Shown here one piece after another: positions 10,201-17,271 of a stretch of 36,991 nt of DNA; within the stretch, counting starts at the first letter, position 1; each line of letters starts with the position of its first letter. The translations under genes were made by a program, and so were the position numbers. Under the pieces are notes generated by a model. The model ran no database searches, was not told the origin of the DNA, and saw only the letters and a list, made by a program, of their open reading frames with translations. Source of the stretch: Candidatus Krumholzibacteriia bacterium (GTDB lineage: Bacteria; Krumholzibacteriota; Krumholzibacteriia; LZORAL124-64-63); NCBI GenBank assembly GCA_024762975.1, contig JANTGJ010000020.1, forward strand, positions 1 through 36,991, read 5' to 3'.

Positions 10201-10362
10201 CAGGATCCGCCCGAGCGTCTTGCAGGCGCGCGCCGAGGGCAGCAGCACCAGTACATCACTCAGATCTCCCGTCTGTGCACCGGAAGCATCGCGAAGCACG
10301 TCGCTCGCCACCTGGCACAGCAGGTCGCCGGAAAACGGGAGGTGGCGGATGATCAAGGGCAT
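7213..10362 (-). CDS. addB: AddB-type nuclease subunit with Fe-S cluster motif
   Basis: This 1049-residue protein is the partner of AddA. The C-terminal PD-(D/E)XK nuclease shows a GIDRID segment (D882/D885) and D898-K900 in an IDYKTGK context, followed by a QxxxY-like motif. Four cysteines match the AddB-type Fe-S pattern: C728 in a DCPYRF segment before the nuclease, and C1012-x2-C1015-x5-C1021 after it. The N-terminal region has the helicase-like fold remnants, but its segment around VLLPSARACKTLG lacks a Walker A (no GxxxxGKT), as in the alphaproteobacterial type of AddB. It therefore probably does not hydrolyse ATP and acts in Chi recognition and 5'-strand cutting. It is the first gene of the unit. 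Only a weak GAGG lies 12 bases before the ATG. Confidence 0.92.
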   Translation of the reverse strand: MPLIIRHLPFSGDLLCQVASDVLRDASGAQTGDLSDVLVLLPSARACKTLGRILLQESGREGLLLPRILTAEQWASEVAIGMGLSAAHLPDDRIRAIILARELLQVPWLADRPENAPSLATEFLDFFDEARRHRRDAMLLQAENLESVLEKSSPQEAEVVAADLERAREVWDLYRKAVPRDQIDHRVEVGDELARLRQAGRQVPGRRYEQCLIAGFGRIDPLRVDVLRAATSTSDRSALYLPEATAPISRLFLATWGQPEEAAPATDPLAGTRRIARAFDVESDSPEVAATLHERLSELDDPRGLLAPTGPLELLPCGDPESESRVITDRVATLLETAGREAPSIGIAVNDPDLAERLYAQLTDAGLDVDNTHGRPLSVQASGLLLRFILRSAVTGLRAEPLLEVLTHPYVRLETGGQGGHGRWTLQLEQIFRRETGPEGGLAGLHRRAEDRDQAALDLFGGRGAGMVQFVTAVADAFAPLLEFGTERGGQLRTGWRELLDAVVACWNALAPKQPLVGDSNRTDIQKAAQLLDDLRWQAERLPPVTLTEFATELGRLLAGEEVAAHRRAHLPVMLTGLVEARLERFDLLIVAGLREGSFPVRTKRPLLLPGALRRRLDLPIWQETMARDAELFLRLLHAAPQVTLTWPLEDQGQPALPSPFVSRLLLALGDPQTAGEVPNWRKQDIPWVEIESRGEKFSAEPLDIPLTESARPRIELSWSALRLWRDCPYRFLLERGFGLRKSEEVRAEFGRKEYGRIVHDVLKDWLDPEGEGHAGLSAGTGDRAQELLLDLAAKAFLPGSRELPVRKLWLDTFTAAVPYLVRGELERFENWRPLALEPRFHMPLEQLLDWCSGQLGAAAAPRLDPLRDRATEGIVLTGGIDRIDRCRDGSASLAVIDYKTGKLPAKKSLQEREELQVVLYAAALEAGALAGADPRPVTGTVAEGIYYPVEGEKAGPPAQPHLAAGADAGRSILVEGALEIAELAIAAADPNAEHPLIPRARRGEGLSTLPCKWCDFRGVCRIEERDGLGADVRRRLDKLVGAREAFGG

Positions 10363-10449
10363 CGGTTCAGGAACCTCGTGCTCGTGCCGGTGAAGGGTGA
10401 ACCGCAGTCTACCGGCACGAGTACGCGAGAATCAAGAGAAGGCGACGGA

Positions 10450-11952
10450 CTAACGGTACAGGGCGATCACATCATCCCACCCGACGTCGTCCGTCTTGCG
10501 GGAGGACGACAGAGCGCGCAGTCCCACCAGGCGATACTCGGTGGTTCCCATGTTGTCGATCTCGGTCGCGTAGACCAGAACCTGCTGACGGACCAGGAAT
10601 CGGTGCGAGAGGTCGGCATTGTAGAACCCGATGCCGACCTGGTAAGGAACGAAGTAGTCCGCAACGCCCCCAAAGTACACATCCTGGGGCGGGACCTGTT
10701 GCCACGCCGCCTGTTGCTCGAACACATCGATCGTGATGCCCGCGATCGGATGAACCACGTTCCCGTTCGCATCGGCGCCCGGATCACCCCGGAACATCTG
10801 CGTATGGGCTTGCACGAAGTCGTCGCGGTCGAAATGGAAATCCGAAGACCAACCCCATTCGTCCTGTACCTCGGGCCGCAGGATCATCTTGAACTGGTCA
10901 TCCAGTTGGCTGGCCAGGGCCTCGGTCGCCATCGTCTGGTAGGCACCGACGACGTTATCCACCAGGATGGCCCCCGTGGTGGCTGCGGGAGGATCAGCGA
11001 CAGCGACGGTGACCGAATCGACGGCCATCGCGGTCAAATTCCAGCGATTTCGCACCGTGACCTGCACCGGGTAGGTTCCCGGCGCATCTTCGGATCGCAG
11101 AAAAACCGTGGCCTCTCGCCAACTGGAGAACCAGCGACCCTCGAGTGAGGCATCGGCAAAATTGAAAGCAACCGGAGCCAGCCCATGCACCGGGTCCATG
11201 GATCCCGTCGCGTCACACTCGATCAGGGCGTAGGGAAAACCGCCGGCATCCGAGAGTGTGAGCATTGCCGTGGGGGCCGAGGGAACGAGGTAGCTGCAAA
11301 GGATCTCGCCCAGCAGCATCGACTCGGACTTCTGCGCCTGCGCCGAGGAGTCCAGCCAGTCGTAGATCCGTACCAGTTCGTAGCGCTGAGCGACGCTGCC
11401 GTCCGACAGTACGGTGTCGACCGCGGTCGCGTACAGATTCAGGCGCTGGTCGGCGCGCAGCAGGGAGGCCCCATCGGCTAGCTCGAAATCGAGAGTCGAA
11501 TTCCACGACGACTCCACGCTGCCCGGATAGGGGCTGAAATCGCCTGCTTCCTCCCAATCGGTCATCTGCGTGAAATGGGTGACCCGCACCCCGGTGATCT
11601 CGCCCCACTCGGCATCCAGCACATTTCCGGATGCCTCCTGGCCCGCGAAGATCAGTCCCAGGCTTTGCAGGGTCTCGGCACGGTTCAGGAACGTGGTCGG
11701 CAGGTCATTCCGGGCGATGGTTTCGGAATTCAACGAGTAGCGAAAATCATCGGCCAGCAACGACTCCAGGAGTTGCGAATCCATCTCGTCAAGAGCGGTC
11801 CTGAACATCGTGGCCAGCGAATCGGGTGAAACCGCGAGCGGTTCGGGTTGCTCCTGGATCGGAGCCACCGGATCGTCGTCGCTGCAACCCGCAAAGATCA
11901 GAACGGGAAGCAGAAAAATATAGACCGCCGCAATGCGAACACTCTTCGCCAT
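10450..11952 (-). CDS. Lipoprotein with duplicated NTF2-like domains around an Ig-like segment
   Basis: The start at 11952 is chosen for its AAGGA site and because it opens a clear lipoprotein signal (charged start, hydrophobic core, LIFAGC lipobox). The frame stays open far upstream but that extension is not coding. The mature protein has about 475 residues. An N-terminal domain (about 45-190) and a C-terminal domain (about 345-500) align in order: a helical start with S-x-L-x-D-x-F, an IxGVxV/IAGITI strand ending in a Trp, and a late QxLxxYAT strand then YxLVxxRxx. They are diverged copies of one alpha+beta domain, possibly SnoaL/NTF2-like. Between them lies a beta-rich, PKD/Ig-like segment. 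I do not recognise the family. It is probably anchored in the periplasm or outer membrane and lies divergent from the transglutaminase-like operon. Confidence 0.8.
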   Translation of the reverse strand: MAKSVRIAAVYIFLLPVLIFAGCSDDDPVAPIQEQPEPLAVSPDSLATMFRTALDEMDSQLLESLLADDFRYSLNSETIARNDLPTTFLNRAETLQSLGLIFAGQEASGNVLDAEWGEITGVRVTHFTQMTDWEEAGDFSPYPGSVESSWNSTLDFELADGASLLRADQRLNLYATAVDTVLSDGSVAQRYELVRIYDWLDSSAQAQKSESMLLGEILCSYLVPSAPTAMLTLSDAGGFPYALIECDATGSMDPVHGLAPVAFNFADASLEGRWFSSWREATVFLRSEDAPGTYPVQVTVRNRWNLTAMAVDSVTVAVADPPAATTGAILVDNVVGAYQTMATEALASQLDDQFKMILRPEVQDEWGWSSDFHFDRDDFVQAHTQMFRGDPGADANGNVVHPIAGITIDVFEQQAAWQQVPPQDVYFGGVADYFVPYQVGIGFYNADLSHRFLVRQQVLVYATEIDNMGTTEYRLVGLRALSSSRKTDDVGWDDVIALYR

Positions 11953-12201
11953 GGCGCATCCTTTCCGAATGTGGGGTACAGGCATCCGGGTCGAGACGAT
12001 TTGATGATAGCATAAACAGTCAGGAAAACGGGCATGGTAAAAACAGGAAAGCCGCGACATCGGGAAGGAACTCCCGATATTGCTGGGCGCTTGCTCTGTT
12101 TCACGCCAACCGGAAACCTCGCCCCGGTTGACTCGCCCCCCGCGATCGGAGACACTGCAGCGCGTATTCAACCGCCGCCTTGTCCCCTTCGGGAGGTTCC
12201 G
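11953..12201. promoter_or_regulatory. Divergent intergenic region between lipoprotein and DUF3857 operon
   Basis: This 249-base gap must hold the promoters of two divergent transcripts. On the minus strand, TATGCTATCAT (complement of 12004-12014) fits an extended -10 element (TG-n-TATCAT) about 50 bases before the lipoprotein start. No good -35 is seen. On the plus side, a perfect 7-base inverted repeat (ATCGGGA at 12059-12065 and TCCCGAT at 12072-12078) could be a leader hairpin or operator for the DUF3857 operon. GGGAGG at 12191-12196 is the ribosome site of that operon. These are pattern matches only. Confidence 0.4.
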
Positions 12202-14247
12202 ATGTCCACCCTCCGCGCCCTTACCCTTTGTCTGCTGGGTTTGTTGATTTCCACTACCGCATGGGCTGAACTCACCGCCGAACCGATCGACGTGAGAGCC
12301 AGGCTCGAGGCGATCGCCGGTCGCGATTTCGACGGCGCCGACCAGGTCGTCGTGCTGGACCGGACGAACATCGATGTCGAACCCAGCGGTCTTTCGCACA
12401 TCGTAAACCAGCGGGTGGTCCAGGTCCTGACCGAGTCCGGCGCGGCAAATGCCTCGTTCCAGCGACTCGACTATGACCCGACGACGCAGTCGATCACGGT
12501 CAAGCGCGTCGTCGTATACCGAGCCGACGGTTCGTCCGAGGTGCAGGATCTGGAAAGAATCGAAGACGTGATCGCGCCGGCACACGCCATCTACTGGGGT
12601 GCACGCATGCTGGGCCTGGATCTGCCGCGACTGCATCCGGGCGACGCTGTCGAGATCGAGACCTACCGCAAGGGATTCCAGATCGCATATCTCGCGAACG
12701 AGACCGAAATCGATGGCGGCCGCCCGATGTTCCCGGCCCGCACGTTCGGCGACGCCGAGGATGAGAGCCGTTTCATCCCGCCCATGCGAGGTCACTACTA
12801 CGACATCGTGTTGTTCCAGGAAACAAGCCCACTGGTCGAAAAATCCTACACGCTACGCACGCCGCGCGCGACTCCTGTCCAATACGAGGTCTACAACGGA
12901 GAGGTGAAGGCCGCCCAGACCTTCGACGCCGATCATTTCACCTATCGCTTCGAACTGCGGGACGTACCGGCCGCGAAACACGAGTGGCGCAGCACCGGCC
13001 TGAGCGACTATGCGCCGAAGGTCGTCCTGGCCACGGTCGACGGCTGGGAAGCCAAGTCACGCTGGTTCCATGACGCGAATACCGCGCAGTTCGAAACCAC
13101 GCCCGAGATCACCGCCCGGGTCGAAGAGTTGATCGATGGCCTGAAGACCGACCAGGAACGGATCTCGGCCATCAACCACTGGGTTGCGCAGAACATCCGG
13201 TACTGTGGATTCAGCCTCGGCGCGAAAGAGGGATATACGTTGCACCCGGGCGAGCTGATCTACCGTGAGCGCGCCGGTGTCTGCAAAGACATCGCCGGCA
13301 TGAGCATCACCATGTTGCGGGCAGCCGGCTACACGGTATACCCCGCCATGACGATGGCCGGTTCACGCGTCGAGTACACGCCCGCCGACCAGTTCAACCA
13401 CTGCGTCGTGGCGCTGAAGAACGACGATGGCAGCTACAAGATGCTCGACCCCACCTGGGTCCCCTACTCACGATATGACTGGTCCCGCAGCGAAGGCGAA
13501 CAGCACTACGTCGTCGGTTCGCCCCAGGGTGAGGATTTGAGCATCATCCGCAGATACTCGGCCGAGGAAAACGGCGTCGTGATGAAGATTGACGCGAAAA
13601 TCGACAAGAACGGCACCCTCCGCGGCAAGCTGAGCCTGGACCCGAGCGGCAATTCGGACACTCGTTTGCGGCGTGCTGTGGGCAGCAATCCCAAGGATCG
13701 CGTCGAGCCGAATTTGCGAGCCTGGCTGGCGACACTCGGTCCGGCGGCGGATCTCGTGAAATACGAATTCGGCAAAGCCGAGGACTGGTCCCGGCCCATG
13801 ACGCTCGAGGTGGAGTTCGTCGTGCCGGACTACGCCACTGTCGGCCGGCGCACGCTCACCTACCGACCGGTCGGCAGCCGCCTGGTGATGGCCAACTATG
13901 CCCGTCTCTTTGGCTATACCGGCCGCAACCTTGCCCGGGAGCGCACCACCCCCGCGCTCATCTGGGCCAATGGCCAGGTTGCGCTGACCGAGAAGATCGA
14001 ACTGCCGAAAGGCTTCGAGGCGAACGCACCCGCCGGAGACGTCGTAGCCGGTAACGCCGAAAGCGCCGGCCTTTGCGATTTCACCTGGAAAGCCGGCGGC
14101 CGCACGTTGACCTTCGCCGGACGCCTGGTGGCCGCCGATCGCACGATCTCTCCCGAAGGTTGGCCCGACTATCGGGACGCGATGTCCCGTTTTGAAAAAG
14201 TAGGCGCGACTCCGATCGTCGTCTGGAAGAAGGGGGGCCGCTCATGA
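12202..14247 (+). CDS. Exported DUF3857 / transglutaminase-like protein (catalytic triad intact)
   Basis: The protein has 681 residues from the ATG at 12202, which follows GGGAGG by five bases; the frame is open further upstream but lacks such a site. A signal peptide (1-22, ending TAWA) is followed by a DUF3857 beta domain (about 45-220), a transglutaminase-core domain (about 310-430) and a C-terminal beta-rich region. The Cys-His-Asp triad is visible as C361 in a GVCKD context, H400 in FNHCV and D416 in LDPTW. This argues for a working cysteine enzyme such as a peptidase, amidase or transferase in the periplasm. The substrate is unknown. Its stop overlaps the next start (ATGA), and the next protein is its paralogue. 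Confidence 0.9.
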   Translation: MSTLRALTLCLLGLLISTTAWAELTAEPIDVRARLEAIAGRDFDGADQVVVLDRTNIDVEPSGLSHIVNQRVVQVLTESGAANASFQRLDYDPTTQSITVKRVVVYRADGSSEVQDLERIEDVIAPAHAIYWGARMLGLDLPRLHPGDAVEIETYRKGFQIAYLANETEIDGGRPMFPARTFGDAEDESRFIPPMRGHYYDIVLFQETSPLVEKSYTLRTPRATPVQYEVYNGEVKAAQTFDADHFTYRFELRDVPAAKHEWRSTGLSDYAPKVVLATVDGWEAKSRWFHDANTAQFETTPEITARVEELIDGLKTDQERISAINHWVAQNIRYCGFSLGAKEGYTLHPGELIYRERAGVCKDIAGMSITMLRAAGYTVYPAMTMAGSRVEYTPADQFNHCVVALKNDDGSYKMLDPTWVPYSRYDWSRSEGEQHYVVGSPQGEDLSIIRRYSAEENGVVMKIDAKIDKNGTLRGKLSLDPSGNSDTRLRRAVGSNPKDRVEPNLRAWLATLGPAADLVKYEFGKAEDWSRPMTLEVEFVVPDYATVGRRTLTYRPVGSRLVMANYARLFGYTGRNLARERTTPALIWANGQVALTEKIELPKGFEANAPAGDVVAGNAESAGLCDFTWKAGGRTLTFAGRLVAADRTISPEGWPDYRDAMSRFEKVGATPIVVWKKGGRS

Positions 14248-16076
14248 ACCGCATCATCATGACCCTGCTGCTGCTGGTACTGCTGGTTCCGACCGCCTTT
14301 GCCGCACCCGACCTGGACACGCTCGCAGCCGACGCGCCGGGCCTGGCCGAGTATCCGCTGGCGGATCAGATCACGCTGTACGAACACACCGACATCCAGG
14401 TGGACGCCGAAGGTCGCATGACCCGTCGCGTACACCGGATCCGAAAAATTCTGACCAACTGGGCCATGCGCCGCGTTGCGGACCCGCGGGTGGACTGGGA
14501 TTCTTCGCGCCAGACCCTGGAAATCGAAGTCTGCCGGACCCGGCAATCCGATGGCGCGATCATCGACTCGCCCGCCAACGCGCTGAACGAGGTCACTCCG
14601 GATGCCGTGGGACACTGTGCCCGATTCCTGGACCTGCGCGAAATGGTGATCAGCCACGTGGGCCTCGAGCCCGGCTGTGTCACCGAACTGATCTACACGA
14701 TTCGTGATCTCGAACCGGCGCCGTTGCCGCCTTCGGGGCGGATTTTCCTGCAGGACCGATGGCCGGTGCTCGAACGCAGCATCACGCTGAGCGGCGCGGG
14801 GGTTCGTTCCGAAATCAGAAATGCCGGCGACCTGACCCTCGAGACCGAGGGGTCGACCATCGTGGCGCGCAACCTGCCGGGCTTGCCGGATGCCGTCAAC
14901 GCCCATCGAGCCGACTTCGTACCCTACCTGGTCTACTCCGTCGCCACCGGCGACTGGGAAGAGCTGGCAGGCCGGATCGCGGCAGCCGGTGACGCGGCAC
15001 GGGTCCTGAATGAAGACATGCGCACATGGCTGCAATCGGGCGAAGATCTGACGGCCATCGATACGATTCAAAGGATCGCCGCGCTGGTCGGCGACCGGAC
15101 GCGAACGGTGCACCTGCCCGGAGGCCTGTTTGCTCGCTCACCGCGTGCAACGACCGAAGTCTTCCACTCCGGCTGCGCCTCGCGCTGGGAAGAAGCCCTC
15201 CTGGCTTTCACCCTGCTCGATGGACTGTCGCTGAACCCTTCCCTGGTGCTCGCCGGAGATCTCGAAGTGCTGCCGAAGAAGGCGTTCGCTGTCGAGACCT
15301 GGAATCGGCTGTTGGTCTCGGTCGCCGTCGACGGCCAAAAGTGGTGGGTCTCGCCCGAGCGCGGCGAGGCCTGGCCCGGTTCGATCGCGGAAACGAACAC
15401 GCACCGGCTCACGATACTGGGCCAGAGCGCAGGTTCGCTGACCCACTCGGTGGTCGCGGGACAGGCCTGCGCCATGAACATCAGCATCGTGCCGGACGAT
15501 AGCGGCCTGGTGTTGAGCATCGACTGGCGGGCGAACGGCATGTTGCGCGGACACGAGACCGATGCCGACGAACTGGCCGAGACCCTCGTGCACGCCGTCC
15601 TCCCGGGCGCCGACGTTACCGCGACCGAAATCCTGCAGCTTGACCCCTCCGAGGCCCACCTGCGCATCGAGGCCCAGGCGGACGATCTCGGCACGTTCGA
15701 TGATGGGATCCTGGTTCTGGATCTGCCGACGATCCCCGACGGCGTATTGAGCCACCTGCCGCACGATTGCCGTTTGCAGGAGCCCGTGCGACACTCGCCA
15801 CTCATCCTGCCCGGCGGCATGCGGCAGGAGATGCGCCTGCATCTCGAACTGCCCGAGGGTGTCGAGGTCGACTACCTTCCCACCGCAGAGGAAGCGATTG
15901 CCGACGGAAGCCGTTTTCGCATGGACCCCTCCCGAAGCGACGGCATGCTGGAGCTGGATTGCCGACTCGAGTTGCAGCCCGGCCCCATTGCTTCGACCGA
16001 CTGGCCCCTGCTGCGGAAAATGTTGATCCGGGCGCGCAACGTCGGCGAGGGCAGAATCGTACTGGTCCAACCCTAG
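14244..16076 (+). CDS. Exported DUF3857 protein with degenerate transglutaminase core
   Basis: This 610-residue protein starts inside the stop of the preceding gene (four-base overlap), so translation is probably coupled. It has a signal peptide (1-20, ending TAFA) and a DUF3857-type N-terminal half. Its central region aligns with the transglutaminase core of the upstream paralogue. Cys is kept (C311 in HSGCASRW), but the triad His position is Arg (R355 in WNRLLV against FNHCVV) and the Asp position is Ser (S370 in VSPE against LDPT). It therefore looks like a pseudoenzyme, probably a structural or substrate-binding partner of its neighbour. The C-terminal quarter is beta-rich. The alignment was done by eye and needs a profile comparison. 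Confidence 0.85.
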   Translation: MNRIIMTLLLLVLLVPTAFAAPDLDTLAADAPGLAEYPLADQITLYEHTDIQVDAEGRMTRRVHRIRKILTNWAMRRVADPRVDWDSSRQTLEIEVCRTRQSDGAIIDSPANALNEVTPDAVGHCARFLDLREMVISHVGLEPGCVTELIYTIRDLEPAPLPPSGRIFLQDRWPVLERSITLSGAGVRSEIRNAGDLTLETEGSTIVARNLPGLPDAVNAHRADFVPYLVYSVATGDWEELAGRIAAAGDAARVLNEDMRTWLQSGEDLTAIDTIQRIAALVGDRTRTVHLPGGLFARSPRATTEVFHSGCASRWEEALLAFTLLDGLSLNPSLVLAGDLEVLPKKAFAVETWNRLLVSVAVDGQKWWVSPERGEAWPGSIAETNTHRLTILGQSAGSLTHSVVAGQACAMNISIVPDDSGLVLSIDWRANGMLRGHETDADELAETLVHAVLPGADVTATEILQLDPSEAHLRIEAQADDLGTFDDGILVLDLPTIPDGVLSHLPHDCRLQEPVRHSPLILPGGMRQEMRLHLELPEGVEVDYLPTAEEAIADGSRFRMDPSRSDGMLELDCRLELQPGPIASTDWPLLRKMLIRARNVGEGRIVLVQP

Positions 16077-16131
16077 TCAATTCGGCGGCCGCAAGACCGG
16101 TCGCCTTGCAGGAATGAAACAGGAGCGAAAC

Positions 16132-17250
16132 ATGTCGAAGAGAATCATCCTGACCCTGGCCCTGCTGGCTGCGCTTTTCGTATGGGGCTGCAACCAGACC
16201 CAACAGACCGGGGTGGCCACCAAGGAAATTCCCCACCTGAAGATCCTCATCCTCGGCGGTACCGGGTTCATCGGCCCGTGGGAAGTGCAAGCCGCCCGCG
16301 CTCATGGCCACGAGGTCACGCTCTTCAATCGCGGCAAGACCAATCCCGGCATGTTCGCCGAGCTGGAAAAACTGAAGGGCGATCGTGATCCCGACAAGGA
16401 TGCGGGGCTGAGCGCACTGGAGGGCCGCACGTTCGACGTCGTGATCGACAACAGCGGCTATTACCCGCGCCATGTGAAAGCATCCGCCGAATTGCTGGCA
16501 CCGAATGTGAAGCAGTACATCTATATTTCATCGATCTCCGCCTACGCCCGCACCGACACCATGGGCCAGGATGTCGACGCGCCGCTGGCCACGATGGAGG
16601 ATCCCACCCTCGAGGAGATGGGGGATCAGTGGCAGAACTACGGTCCCCTGAAGGCCCTGTGCGAGCAGGCGGCACAAGCCGCGATGCCGGGCCGAACCAC
16701 CATCGTGCGTCCCGGTTATATCGTCGGTCCCGGCGACCACACCCACCGCTTCACCTATTGGCCACTGCGTGTGCGCCAGGGCGGCGAAGTGGCGGTCCCC
16801 GGCAGCCCGGATGATCCGATCCAGATCATCGACGCCCGCGACCTGACCGAGTGGATCATCCACCTGGCCGAGCAGAACATCACCGGAGTCTTCAATGGTT
16901 GTGGGCCCGAGCAGACCCTGACCATGCGGCAGATGCTCGAGGATACGAAAAAAGCCACCGGCGGTGACGCGACCTTCACCTGGATCGGTACGGATTGGAA
17001 CGAAGCCCATCCCGAGGTCTACTTCCCGATCTGGACACCGTTCGAGGACGAGTACAAGGGTTTCCATACCTTCCGCAACGAGAAATCCATCGAGGCGGGA
17101 TTGAAGTTCCGACCGATCTCGGACACGGTCACCGCGCTGCTGGGGTGGTTCGACGAAAAGCCGGAAGAAGAACGCACGCCGATCCTGGCCCGGATTCCCG
17201 TGGCCGGCGAAGCGGAGATGCTCGAAACGGTTCGCGAAGCCGGACACTAA
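16132..17250 (+). CDS. Lipoprotein-anchored NAD-dependent epimerase/dehydratase (SDR) family protein
   Basis: The start at 16132 is preceded by AGGAG at six bases; an ATG at 16114 would add six residues. The first 20 residues form a lipoprotein signal with C20 in a VWGC context. An extended SDR fold follows: glycine motif GGTGFIG at 42-48, an YISSIS strand (S133/S134) and YGPLK with Y170 and K174 as the catalytic pair. A RPGYIVGPGD segment is typical of UDP-sugar epimerases and related proteins. The whole fold and catalytic residues look intact. The oddity is location: a lipid anchor puts an NAD(P)-dependent enzyme outside the cytoplasm, where free nucleotide is scarce. It may carry a tightly bound cofactor or have a binding role. 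It lies 55 bases after the DUF3857 pair. Confidence 0.88.
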   Translation: MSKRIILTLALLAALFVWGCNQTQQTGVATKEIPHLKILILGGTGFIGPWEVQAARAHGHEVTLFNRGKTNPGMFAELEKLKGDRDPDKDAGLSALEGRTFDVVIDNSGYYPRHVKASAELLAPNVKQYIYISSISAYARTDTMGQDVDAPLATMEDPTLEEMGDQWQNYGPLKALCEQAAQAAMPGRTTIVRPGYIVGPGDHTHRFTYWPLRVRQGGEVAVPGSPDDPIQIIDARDLTEWIIHLAEQNITGVFNGCGPEQTLTMRQMLEDTKKATGGDATFTWIGTDWNEAHPEVYFPIWTPFEDEYKGFHTFRNEKSIEAGLKFRPISDTVTALLGWFDEKPEEERTPILARIPVAGEAEMLETVREAGH

Positions 17251-17271
17251 CGAGCTGTTGTTCCGAATCGA

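Noticed and set aside
8653-11148. An 831-codon open frame on the plus strand
   Set aside because: It lies antisense to addB and the lipoprotein gene, both of which have clear homology and start signals. The translation is rich in Gln, Arg, Gly and His with no domain, typical of a GC-rich shadow frame.
11953-12795. N-terminal extension of the lipoprotein frame to 12795
   Set aside because: It would run antisense through the signal peptide of the DUF3857 protein and bury a perfect lipoprotein signal in the middle. The ATG at 11952 with AAGGA is the better start.
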